Part shown: positions 22,838 through 29,607 of the stretch, piece after piece
How positions within the stretch are numbered: position 1 is the stretch's first letter
Layout of the letters: the number at the start of each line of letters is the position of its first letter
IMG/VR virus record: IMGVR_UViG_3300017724_000043
Coordinates: 1 to 31,073 of that record
Reading direction: 5' to 3' (one strand)
Length of the DNA: 31,073 bases
Source of the DNA: a virus
Made by a program: the position numbers and the translations under genes
The notes under the pieces: generated by a model
Database searches by the model: none
What the model was told of the DNA's origin: nothing
Seen by the model: the letters and a program-made list of their open reading frames with translations, nothing else

Positions 22838-24025
22838 ATGTCAACCATAGACCCACGAACACTGTTAAATTTAGATATACCAATTACCGATAGACAGCGA
22901 CAATACTTAGAAGCCACTATTGAAACTGGCTCACACACAAAAGCCGCCGCCAAACTAGGCGTTAGCCGCAGGGCAGTTGATCGCGGTATCAAGCTAGTAG
23001 AGGCAAAAGCCGCCGCAGTAGGCGTAGCACCCCACCGAGACCTTACCAGACAAACCGCAGAAGGGTTTGAAGCCAAACGAATATCCACAGCATATAAAGA
23101 CGATGGTTCAGTTGCACTTCAATGGGTTATCCAAGAACCACTTAAACGCGATATGCGAGCAAAAATCGAAGCCTTACTGGATGGGTTAGTCGATGACATA
23201 ACAGGGCTTAAAAAGCCACAGAAGCCCCCTAAAGAAGTAGATAGTGACTACTGCGCTATGTATCTTATAGGCGACCACCATTTTGGTTTATTAGCTGATG
23301 CAGAAACTAAGATGGCAGGTGATGAAGATAACTGGGACGTTAAGATAGCAACAAAGGTTCTAGGAAATGCTGTTGATCGACTAGCAAAAAGAGTTGGTAA
23401 CGCGCATACAGGTGTTTTAGTAAACGTAGGTGATTTCTTTCACGCTGACAGCAGTGCCAATACCACCACAGCAGGAACGCCAGTAGACGTTGATACACGA
23501 ATCGGTAAGACGTTCAAGCTAGCAGGTCGGTTGTTTCAGTTGCTTATAGATAAGATGCTAGAGACACATCAGGAAGTGGTTGTTATTAATGTTAGGGGCA
23601 ACCATGATTCAGATATGGCTTGCCACTTGTCTAGTTGCCTAGAGTTACTATACGACAAAGAACCAAGAGTAGATGTGCTTAAAAACTACTCAAAATTCCT
23701 ACACTGGGAATGGGAAAATAACTTGTTTGTATATCATCATGGAGATAGGATTAAACATGAGCAGATTTTACAGGCGGTGATAACTAACCTAGATGATGAA
23801 TGGTCAAACTGTAAAAACCGCTACTGTCATTTAGGGCATATCCACCACCACATGAGCAGAGAAGTTGGTTCTATGCAGTTTAGTCATTGGGGTAGCCTAA
23901 CAGCAACCGATCAATGGCACAGCGATTCTGGCTACGGAGCAGAGCGTTCTATGACTGCTATCGTTTACCATAAGCAATATGGTGAGGACTCAAGAGTTAA
24001 AATTAATGTGGATGCAGTTAAATGA
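22838..24025 (+). CDS. HTH plus calcineurin-like phosphoesterase protein
   Basis: The product is a 395-residue protein. Residues about 17-60 form an HTH (SHTKAAAKLGVSRRAVDRGI). The C-terminal two thirds is a metallophosphoesterase with complete motifs: GDHHFG (Asp146, His148), GDFFH (Asp199), RGNHDSD (Asn255, His256), YHHGD (His300/301) and GHIHHH (His334, His336). These ligands bind two metals. Phage versions are often annotated as DNA-repair exonuclease-like. The HTH suggests that it acts on or regulates through DNA. Sitting between ninB and ninG, it may supply a nuclease to recombination; this is inference. Confidence 0.87.
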   Translation: MSTIDPRTLLNLDIPITDRQRQYLEATIETGSHTKAAAKLGVSRRAVDRGIKLVEAKAAAVGVAPHRDLTRQTAEGFEAKRISTAYKDDGSVALQWVIQEPLKRDMRAKIEALLDGLVDDITGLKKPQKPPKEVDSDYCAMYLIGDHHFGLLADAETKMAGDEDNWDVKIATKVLGNAVDRLAKRVGNAHTGVLVNVGDFFHADSSANTTTAGTPVDVDTRIGKTFKLAGRLFQLLIDKMLETHQEVVVINVRGNHDSDMACHLSSCLELLYDKEPRVDVLKNYSKFLHWEWENNLFVYHHGDRIKHEQILQAVITNLDDEWSNCKNRYCHLGHIHHHMSREVGSMQFSHWGSLTATDQWHSDSGYGAERSMTAIVYHKQYGEDSRVKINVDAVK

Positions 24026-24216
24026 CTAAGATTTTAAAGTTTCCAGACGATAAAGGGGGTAGTGAAGGTGTTAGGGTTACTAAGGAGTTTTGCCAATCTT
24101 GTGGTGGCGGTCTTGATTTGTGGTCTGGTGATGATGGCGTGGCTTATGGTATTTGCACTGTCTGCGATTTTGAAGTTGGTAAACAGCCCATTATTCTTGT
24201 ACAGGGTGCTGAGTAG
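24022..24216 (+). CDS. Small zinc-ribbon-like protein
   Basis: The product is a 64-residue protein with two CxxC pairs (FCQSCGG and ICTVCDF), as in small zinc ribbons. The ATG overlaps the phosphoesterase stop (ATGA) and its stop abuts the NinG gene. It probably binds nucleic acid or a partner in the recombination operon; no family is recognised. Confidence 0.68.
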   Translation: MTKILKFPDDKGGSEGVRVTKEFCQSCGGGLDLWSGDDGVAYGICTVCDFEVGKQPIILVQGAE

Positions 24217-24645
24217 ATGGCTAAGAGAAAGAAGCGCACAATAGCCCAAGAGGTTGAGGTAGCGGCAACCTTACTGCAAAAGTTAGTAAGGATGAAGGCG
24301 GCTGATGATTGCGGCTACGCTCAATGCGTTAGTTGCGGCAAAATAGATCATTGGAAGGCTATGGATGGTGGTCATTATTTCAGCAGAAGGCATACAAGGC
24401 TTAAATGCTTTGAGGAAAATATCGCAATCCAGTGTAAAAGATGCAATATGCTTATGGGCGATCCGCAGGTGCATGATGCCTATCGTGATTACATGCTTGA
24501 AATGTATGGCGAGAGAAGGCTAAAGGCAATGAAGAAGCTGACCTATTTGCCGCCTAAGAAATACAACAGGGATGAGGTCATAGAGTTCCAAAAACAGCTT
24601 AAAGAACAGATTAAAGAACAAGAAAAAAGAATAAATGTCTACTAA
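24217..24645 (+). CDS. ninG: NinG/Rap-family recombination nuclease
   Basis: The product is a 142-residue protein with the NinG layout: a basic N-terminus, CVSCG (Cys37, Cys40), MDGGHYFSRRHTRLK (His53), and IQCKRCNMLMGDPQ (Cys73, Cys76). The cysteines form a zinc site and the central His region resembles the HNH-like core. Rap of lambda is a structure-specific endonuclease for D-loops and Holliday junctions. The C-terminus is a long charged helix (QLKEQIKEQEKRIN). It ends the first early operon; a promoter follows at once. Confidence 0.88.
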   Translation: MAKRKKRTIAQEVEVAATLLQKLVRMKAADDCGYAQCVSCGKIDHWKAMDGGHYFSRRHTRLKCFEENIAIQCKRCNMLMGDPQVHDAYRDYMLEMYGERRLKAMKKLTYLPPKKYNRDEVIEFQKQLKEQIKEQEKRINVY

Positions 24646-24649
24646 AGTG

Positions 24650-24678
24650 TTGACAGGGTGATTTAGAACCCTTATATT
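24650..24678 (+). promoter_or_regulatory. Strong sigma70-like promoter for second early operon
   Basis: TTGACA (24650-24655), a 17-base spacer and TATATT (24673-24678) give a near-consensus promoter. It starts five bases after the ninG stop and lies 34 bases before ATG 24713. The AAAGTG in front of the -35 matches the promoter at 19329. Confidence 0.87.
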
Positions 24679-24712
24679 TGTATTTCAATCAAACGAACAA
24701 CGAGGAATACAC

Positions 24713-24958
24713 ATGACAGATTTTGACTACAGTGAGTACAGCATCGAGACTTTGCAGAACGCTATTGCTAGATGCGAAGATGAGATTCGCGACACAGAGA
24801 GCAGATGCAAAAGCTACTTAAAAAAGATCAAAAAACCTAGAGGTTATTCTGCTTTAAAGCTAGATTATTTTGCTACATACATCCTGCACAGCATTACTAT
24901 GCTCAAACATTTAAAGCAAGAGATTGCCGAATGTGAAGAAGAAATAAAAAAAAGATAA
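24713..24958 (+). CDS. Small charged helical early protein, function unknown
   Basis: The product is an 81-residue protein made of two charged helices with a basic patch (SYLKKIKKPRGYSALKLDYF) and an acidic/basic end (EIAECEEEIKKR). It is the first gene after the strong promoter, with CGAGGA seven bases before the ATG. That makes it highly and early expressed, as expected of a host-takeover or anti-host protein, but no such activity is visible in the sequence. Confidence 0.7.
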   Translation: MTDFDYSEYSIETLQNAIARCEDEIRDTESRCKSYLKKIKKPRGYSALKLDYFATYILHSITMLKHLKQEIAECEEEIKKR

Positions 24959-24965
24959 ATCAACA

Positions 24966-24981
24966 GCCCCCGAAAGGGGGC
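24966..24981 (+). other. GC-rich hairpin with GAAA loop, no T tract
   Basis: GCCCCC (24966-24971) pairs with GGGGGC (24976-24981) around a GAAA tetraloop, just after the stop at 24958. No T run follows. A GNRA-capped stem like this can protect an mRNA 3' end or slow RNA polymerase. Confidence 0.75.
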
Positions 24982-25007
24982 AATCAATCAATCGAGAGGA
25001 TATAACA

Positions 25008-25169
25008 ATGCAAGATTTTCAAAGAACTTATATGGACTATAACAAAGAGGAACGCATGGACAGCAACAACATCAAAGGCATTATTGCCGCAGTAGCTTTA
25101 TTCGCTATGTATGCTTTTGTATCTACTATGGATTATCAAGACTGTTTGCGAGGTGCTACATCATGTTAA
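25008..25169 (+). CDS. Small single-span membrane protein, possible dual start
   Basis: A 53-codon ORF with GAGAGGA before ATG 25008 carries one TM helix (GIIAAVALFAMYAFVST) and ends DYQDCLRGATSC. A second in-frame ATG at 25056 has its own AGAGGAA site (25046-25052). Two forms differing by 16 charged N-terminal residues are therefore possible, as in dual-start holins, though it lies far from the lysis genes. It overlaps the next gene. Confidence 0.6.
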   Translation: MQDFQRTYMDYNKEERMDSNNIKGIIAAVALFAMYAFVSTMDYQDCLRGATSC

Positions 25170-25636
25170 TGACTTGTTTTGATGACTTTATCTGGCAACA
25201 TATAGACACTATCTACCACACAGAAGATTCGCGCCTAATGGACTTATCTGACAAGGCTAAGGATGAGGCAGTACACATCTGGATGCACAGCCATAGAACT
25301 TGGTTTGATGACATCTATCCAGTCGCTATAGGCAGAAGCGTAGGCAAGATTGCAACAGATATGCTATTTGGTAAGAAGCCAAACAACAGCAAACTGATTG
25401 CTAACCTGTTTATTGCTATGGCAGAAGATTGCCCCGATGACTACGGCAGAGATGAGCAGTGGTGGTCAGAAGCACTAGGAATCCACTTGGACGAGATAGT
25501 TAATCTAGGCAACTTTGCTGACGACCTTAGAGATCGCGTATACCTGTATTTAGAACCTGCTATTGAGGACTACTTGTGGGATAGGGCGGCTAACCTAGTG
25601 GCAACAGAGAAACGCGATAGGGGGGTGTATGAGTAA
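25163..25636 (+). CDS. Acidic helical protein, function unknown
   Basis: The product is a 157-residue protein, acidic and rich in Trp/His/Asp (IWMHSHRTWFDDIYPVAIGR, EDCPDDYGRDEQWWSEALGI), predicted all-helical. CGAGGTG at 25149-25155 gives seven-base spacing to ATG 25163; ATG 25169 is too far. It overlaps the genes on both sides. No family is recognised. Confidence 0.7.
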   Translation: MLMTCFDDFIWQHIDTIYHTEDSRLMDLSDKAKDEAVHIWMHSHRTWFDDIYPVAIGRSVGKIATDMLFGKKPNNSKLIANLFIAMAEDCPDDYGRDEQWWSEALGIHLDEIVNLGNFADDLRDRVYLYLEPAIEDYLWDRAANLVATEKRDRGVYE

Positions 25637-25799
25637 TGAGGAAGAATGGAAAAGATTAAGGGATAGTTATCCACCCTTAGAAAACGAGTTCGACAAAGAG
25701 GAACGCACAGCCTTTGACAGATGGGTTGAAGGCATGGGTTTTGATGGTATTATACAAATAACAGGGGCAGACAATGACAAAGACAAAAAGAGCAGTTAA
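25629..25799 (+). CDS. Small acidic protein, function unknown
   Basis: A 56-codon ORF reads MSNEEEWKRLRDSYPPLENE and continues FDKEERTAFDRWVEGMGFDG, ending KDKKSS. It overlaps its neighbours on both sides (8 and 26 bases) in the style of the operon. A 15-base sequence in it (ACAAAGAGGAACGCA) also occurs in the small membrane gene at 25008, encoding the same KEER residues. Otherwise unrecognised. Confidence 0.6.
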   Translation: MSNEEEWKRLRDSYPPLENEFDKEERTAFDRWVEGMGFDGIIQITGADNDKDKKSS

Positions 25800-25962
25800 A
25801 GAGGCAAACAAAATGGCAGATAATGAACTACTAAAAGCAGGTTTAAAAAGCATGAAACAAGATGCAATCAAATGGTTGACATCAGATGTAGAGGGTTTCA
25901 AACGCTATCAGGTCTACGGAGTAATCGTTGTATCAGCGTTAATCGTTTTAATCCTTAACTAA
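25774..25962 (+). CDS. Small tail-anchored membrane protein
   Basis: The product is a 62-residue protein with a basic, helical N-terminal part (KAGLKSMKQDAIKWL) and one hydrophobic helix at the extreme C-terminus (VYGVIVVSALIVLILN). GGGGC lies before the ATG. It is probably inserted in the inner membrane with the N-terminus inside. No function is apparent; it ends the second early operon. Confidence 0.62.
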   Translation: MTKTKRAVKEANKMADNELLKAGLKSMKQDAIKWLTSDVEGFKRYQVYGVIVVSALIVLILN

Positions 25963-26127
25963 TTACCTCAAAGTTTAGCAGGGTATCCTCTACCCCGATT
26001 GAGCAAGACTGATCCACTTGTGCTAAGAAACGGATCATTACCTAGAAACATATCTAATATCACTAAACATCATTAGCTAATACCCATAGAACGCCCTAGA
26101 ATGCCGCCTAACGCACTTGGGGGGCAA
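25963..26127. other. Non-coding stretch before terminase genes, candidate packaging site
   Basis: The stretch holds a small hairpin GGGTA-TCCTC-TACCC (25981-25995) and an exact inverted repeat TGATCC (26010-26015) / GGATCA (26032-26037). No gene is evident. It is the largest gap near the terminase genes, so a cos or pac site and a late promoter are expected around here. Neither can be pinned down by eye. Confidence 0.5.
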
Positions 26128-26238
26128 ATGAAGCTAATCATACTATTCACACTTATAATGCTTGGACTGATCGCTAAAGACGATTTAAAAGGCTATCGCA
26201 GAAAACAAACGATTGATTCACACAATGTCATAAGATAG
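26128..26238 (+). CDS. Tiny hydrophobic protein (possible)
   Basis: A 36-codon ORF has the N-terminal hydrophobic helix MKLIILFTLIMLGLIA followed by a basic tail KGYRRKQ. A G-run (TTGGGGGG) precedes the ATG as a loose ribosome site. An in-frame ATG at 26101 would add nine residues. The composition (signal-anchor plus basic tail) suggests a real membrane peptide, but the case is weak. Confidence 0.42.
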   Translation: MKLIILFTLIMLGLIAKDDLKGYRRKQTIDSHNVIR

Positions 26239-26275
26239 ACTGTCTGTACCTATATAACCCAACTGGGGGTGAATT

Positions 26276-26527
26276 ATGGACTTACACTTAATCAACAGAG
26301 TAGTTGAATGTGAAGAGAACGGATGGCATGACTTGCTGTCTAAGCTAGATCAGATAGTACAATCACTAATGGATAACCCATCAGCAGGACACCAGATAAA
26401 GATTGCATTGACCTATTGGGCTGATGCTGTCGATTGTCGTTTACATGGGTTGCCACCAGAAGAACACGAAATCATAATGAAAAACCCAATCATGGATGTC
26501 AGACAGGCATTCGGACAGGATATGTAA
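26276..26527 (+). CDS. Small protein upstream of terminase, function unknown
   Basis: The product is an 83-residue acidic, helical protein (LLSKLDQIVQSLMDNPSAGH, YWADAVDCRLHGLPPEEHEI). The ribosome site is GGGGGTGA. The stop overlaps the terminase small subunit ATG (TAATG), so the two are coupled and may act together in DNA recognition; this is inferred from position. Confidence 0.68.
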   Translation: MDLHLINRVVECEENGWHDLLSKLDQIVQSLMDNPSAGHQIKIALTYWADAVDCRLHGLPPEEHEIIMKNPIMDVRQAFGQDM

Positions 26528-26892
26528 TGGCAAGACCTAGTTGGACACCAGACGCTAAGATATGCAAGAGAGCAAAAAATATGGCGGCTAGAGGCTTAAC
26601 AGTCGCACAAATAGCTGATTGTTTAGGTGTTTGCGAGGCTACTATCTACTCAAAACAGAAAGAGTTTCCAGAGTTTTTAGAGGCTATAAAAAGAGGTCGC
26701 AGTTCTGGCATGGATGAGGTCACTAGCGCACTGTATGAGAAAGCTATTAACGGCGACAATACAGCGATTATCTTTTACCTTAAACACAGAGACAGGGAAA
26801 ACTGGGGTGAGCAGGTAATAGAACCAGTACAAGAGATACCACCAATTCAAATCATCTTGGATCGCGATGAACCTAACAAAGCCACAGACTAA
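26527..26892 (+). CDS. terS: Terminase small subunit
   Basis: The product is a 121-residue protein: an HTH at about 19-42 (MAARGLTVAQIADCLGVCEA), followed by FPEFLEAIKRGRSSGMDEVT, YEKAINGDNTAIIFYLKHRD and NWGEQ, the standard small-terminase pattern. It binds the packaging site and delivers DNA to the large subunit. A longer ORF from 26434 exists, but ATG 26527 is coupled to the previous stop and starts the MARPSW opening of the family. It overlaps terL by 26 bases. Confidence 0.85.
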   Translation: MARPSWTPDAKICKRAKNMAARGLTVAQIADCLGVCEATIYSKQKEFPEFLEAIKRGRSSGMDEVTSALYEKAINGDNTAIIFYLKHRDRENWGEQVIEPVQEIPPIQIILDRDEPNKATD

Positions 26893-28096
26893 GATATTTG
26901 ATAGTCAGTCTAGGTTTCGCGCTGTTGTAGCAGGCAGGCGATTCGGAAAGACCTTTCTGTCTACCGGCGAGATACTAAAAGCGGCTGTCAGCGGCAAGAA
27001 CAAGAACTGTTGGTATGTTGCGCCTACCTACGGTGCGGCTAAAGAGATTGCTTGGGATATGCTTATCCACAGTATACCTGTTGAATACATATCTAAGACC
27101 AACGAAACAGCCCTTACAATCAAACTAATCAATGGATCAACTATCAGCCTAAAGGGCGCAGAGAAGCCTAACAACCTGCGCGGACGCGCACTAGACTTTG
27201 TTGTCCTTGACGAGTTCGCAGATATGCGACCAGAGGCATGGTATGAGGTTTTAAGACCATCGCTGTCAGATAGGCATACAGAAGAAAGCCCAACCAGAGC
27301 GTTGTTTATAGGCACTCCTAAAGGGCGTAATCACTTTTATGATCTATGGGCGGCAGGAATTAACGGACAGGATGAATGGCAGTCTTTCCAGTTTACAACC
27401 TTACAAGGTGGCAACGTGCCGCAGGAAGAAGTAGAGCAGGCTAGGATTGATTTAGACGAACGTACATTCAATCAGGAATACTGCGCTGAGTTCGTAACCT
27501 ATCAAGGGCTTATCTACTACGGATTCAATAGAGAACTATCTGTTTTGGATGTTGCCGACAATGGTGGTACACTACACATTGGTATGGACTTCAACCTTGA
27601 TCCTATGTCTGCTGTCGTATGTCAACGGCAGGGTGAGGACATATTGGTCATTGATGAGGTCTGTATGTTTGGATCGAATACAGATGAAATGGTTGATGAG
27701 ATAAAGGCTAGATACCCTAACCGTCACATTATTATCTACCCCGATCCTGCATCAAGACAGCGCAAAACAAGCGCAGGTGGTCGCACTGATTTGTCGATCT
27801 TACAGAACGCAGGGTTTAGCGTTAAGGTTAAGAAGTCTCACGCATTGGTCAGGGATAGAATCAACGCAGTGAATAGTCGCTTAAAATCTAGTAATGGCAA
27901 GCGGCATCTGTTTGTTGCACCTAAGTGCAAGCAGACAATCAAGAGTTTAGAAAGACAAACATATAAGGAAGGAACAAGCCAACCAGATAAAGACGGTGGC
28001 TACGATCACATGAATGACGCGCTTGGTTATTTAGTGGAGACTATGTACCCAATAAGAACTGAATATAACGTGCAACAGCCTACAAGGTGGACTTGA
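26867..28096 (+). CDS. terL: Terminase large subunit
   Basis: The product is a 409-residue packaging motor with AGRRFGKT (Walker A, residues 22-29), FVVLDEF (Walker B, 111-117), coupling motif GTPKGR (149-154) and a nuclease domain with GMDFNLDP (Asp241), YPDPAS (Asp293) and YDHMNDALGY (Asp380/384). It is slightly short but complete. It pumps DNA into the prohead through the portal and cuts the concatemer. It starts within terS and ends at the portal start (TGATG). Confidence 0.95.
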   Translation: MNLTKPQTKIFDSQSRFRAVVAGRRFGKTFLSTGEILKAAVSGKNKNCWYVAPTYGAAKEIAWDMLIHSIPVEYISKTNETALTIKLINGSTISLKGAEKPNNLRGRALDFVVLDEFADMRPEAWYEVLRPSLSDRHTEESPTRALFIGTPKGRNHFYDLWAAGINGQDEWQSFQFTTLQGGNVPQEEVEQARIDLDERTFNQEYCAEFVTYQGLIYYGFNRELSVLDVADNGGTLHIGMDFNLDPMSAVVCQRQGEDILVIDEVCMFGSNTDEMVDEIKARYPNRHIIIYPDPASRQRKTSAGGRTDLSILQNAGFSVKVKKSHALVRDRINAVNSRLKSSNGKRHLFVAPKCKQTIKSLERQTYKEGTSQPDKDGGYDHMNDALGYLVETMYPIRTEYNVQQPTRWT

Positions 28097-29607
28097 TGAA
28101 GGAAGAAAAAGCAATAACAGATACACATCCAACTTATGACGCTTACGCTCCCCAATGGGAGTTCTTTCTGCGGTCTTACTTGGGTGGCGAGCATTACACA
28201 AGTGGCGCATTCTTAACGCAGTACGTCAGCGAAGGTGAGAAAGAATACAATCGAAGATTAGACCTTACCCCGATGGACAATCATTGTAAGAACATTGTCC
28301 ATATCTACAGTTCATATCTATGGCGCATACCGCCAACTAGATCGTTTGATAAGATGGCAGGTGATCCGTCTTTAGAGTCATTCTTAAAAGATGCTGATCT
28401 TGACGGCAGGTCTTTTGATTCGTTTATGAGACAGGCGCAGGTATGGTCTAGCGTTTACGGTCACGTTTGGTTGATGATGGATAAGCCTGCAAGCGTAGCA
28501 GGAACTAAAGCAGAAGAACTAGACCAAGACATCAGACCTTATGTGACGATGTTCACGCCAGAAAATGTGTTTGATTGGAAGTACAAAAGATCGCCTAGCG
28601 GCAGGTTTGAACTGGAGTTTTTAAAGGTTAGGGAAGAAGTAAACTTTATTGATAACACTGAGACTGAATCCTTTTTCCGGGAGTGGACACCAGAGACAGT
28701 TCGTAGTTATCGCATCAGAAACGATGGCGTATACGCAGAAGAGATAGTGCCTAACCCATTAGGTCGCGTTCCTGCGGTGTTCCTACCCTCTAACAGATCA
28801 AACATCAGAGGTATTGGCATAAGCGATCTAACAGATGTTGCGCCTATGCAACGTGCTATCTATCAAGAGTTGTCAGAGATCGAACAACTAATCAGAATCA
28901 GTAACCACCCGACACTAGTTAAGACTTACGAGACTGACGCTAGTGCAGGTGCAGGTGCAGTAATCAACCTACCAGACGACATGGATGCCAATCTAAGACC
29001 TTATCAGATGCAACCTAGTGGACAGAACCTAGACGCTGTTAGAAACACTATAAACGACAAGGTAGAGGCTATTAACCGCATGGCTCACATGGGTGCAGTT
29101 CGTGGTAGTGAAGCAGTCAAGCAATCAGGCATAGCACTACAGACAGAGTTTCAGATGCTTAATGCCAAGCTGTCAGAGAAGGCAGATTTGCTAGAACTAG
29201 CAGAAGAACATTTATGGTCATTGTTCTGCGATTGGCAAGGACACGATAACAACATGGTAGAGGTGTTTTATCCCGATAGCTTTGATCTTAGAGACTACGA
29301 CAAAGAGTTAGTATTCTTACAGCAGATGAGAGCGACTGGCGTTAAGTCTACGGTACTTGCACAAGAAGTTGATAAGAAGATAGCCGATCTATTGCTAGAC
29401 GATGAGAAGCTAGCTAAAGCGCACCTAGAGATAGAAGCAAGCACTACTGCTGTTGGCGATTACAGTGACAAGACGCAGATATATGCTTACCACATGGATA
29501 GCGGAGTAGTTACAGCTAATGAGGTTCGTGAGAAGATTGGTCTTGAAGATGTGGCAGGCGGTGATGAACTGCTACAGCCAAAGGTATCACAACCCTCAGA
29601 GGCGTAG
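28096..29607 (+). CDS. Portal protein, DUF4055-like
   Basis: The product is a 503-residue protein following terL. The N-terminal region has YNRRLDLTPMDNHCKNIVHI and SSYLWR, typical of DUF4055 portals. The middle has NVFDWKYKRS, FLPSNRSNIRGIGISDLTDV and MQRAIYQELSEIEQLIRISN, then the stem-helix region MAHMGAVRGSEAVKQSGIAL. It forms the 12-mer ring for DNA passage. ATG 28096 is preferred over GTG 28087 because AAGGTGG (28084-28090) is correctly spaced for 28096. The stop abuts the minor head ATG. Confidence 0.9.
   Translation: MKEEKAITDTHPTYDAYAPQWEFFLRSYLGGEHYTSGAFLTQYVSEGEKEYNRRLDLTPMDNHCKNIVHIYSSYLWRIPPTRSFDKMAGDPSLESFLKDADLDGRSFDSFMRQAQVWSSVYGHVWLMMDKPASVAGTKAEELDQDIRPYVTMFTPENVFDWKYKRSPSGRFELEFLKVREEVNFIDNTETESFFREWTPETVRSYRIRNDGVYAEEIVPNPLGRVPAVFLPSNRSNIRGIGISDLTDVAPMQRAIYQELSEIEQLIRISNHPTLVKTYETDASAGAGAVINLPDDMDANLRPYQMQPSGQNLDAVRNTINDKVEAINRMAHMGAVRGSEAVKQSGIALQTEFQMLNAKLSEKADLLELAEEHLWSLFCDWQGHDNNMVEVFYPDSFDLRDYDKELVFLQQMRATGVKSTVLAQEVDKKIADLLLDDEKLAKAHLEIEASTTAVGDYSDKTQIYAYHMDSGVVTANEVREKIGLEDVAGGDELLQPKVSQPSEA

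Noticed and set aside
26434-26526. Longer form of the terminase small subunit
   Set aside because: The extension lies in another frame of the upstream gene, and ATG 26527 is coupled and begins a typical terminase N-terminus.
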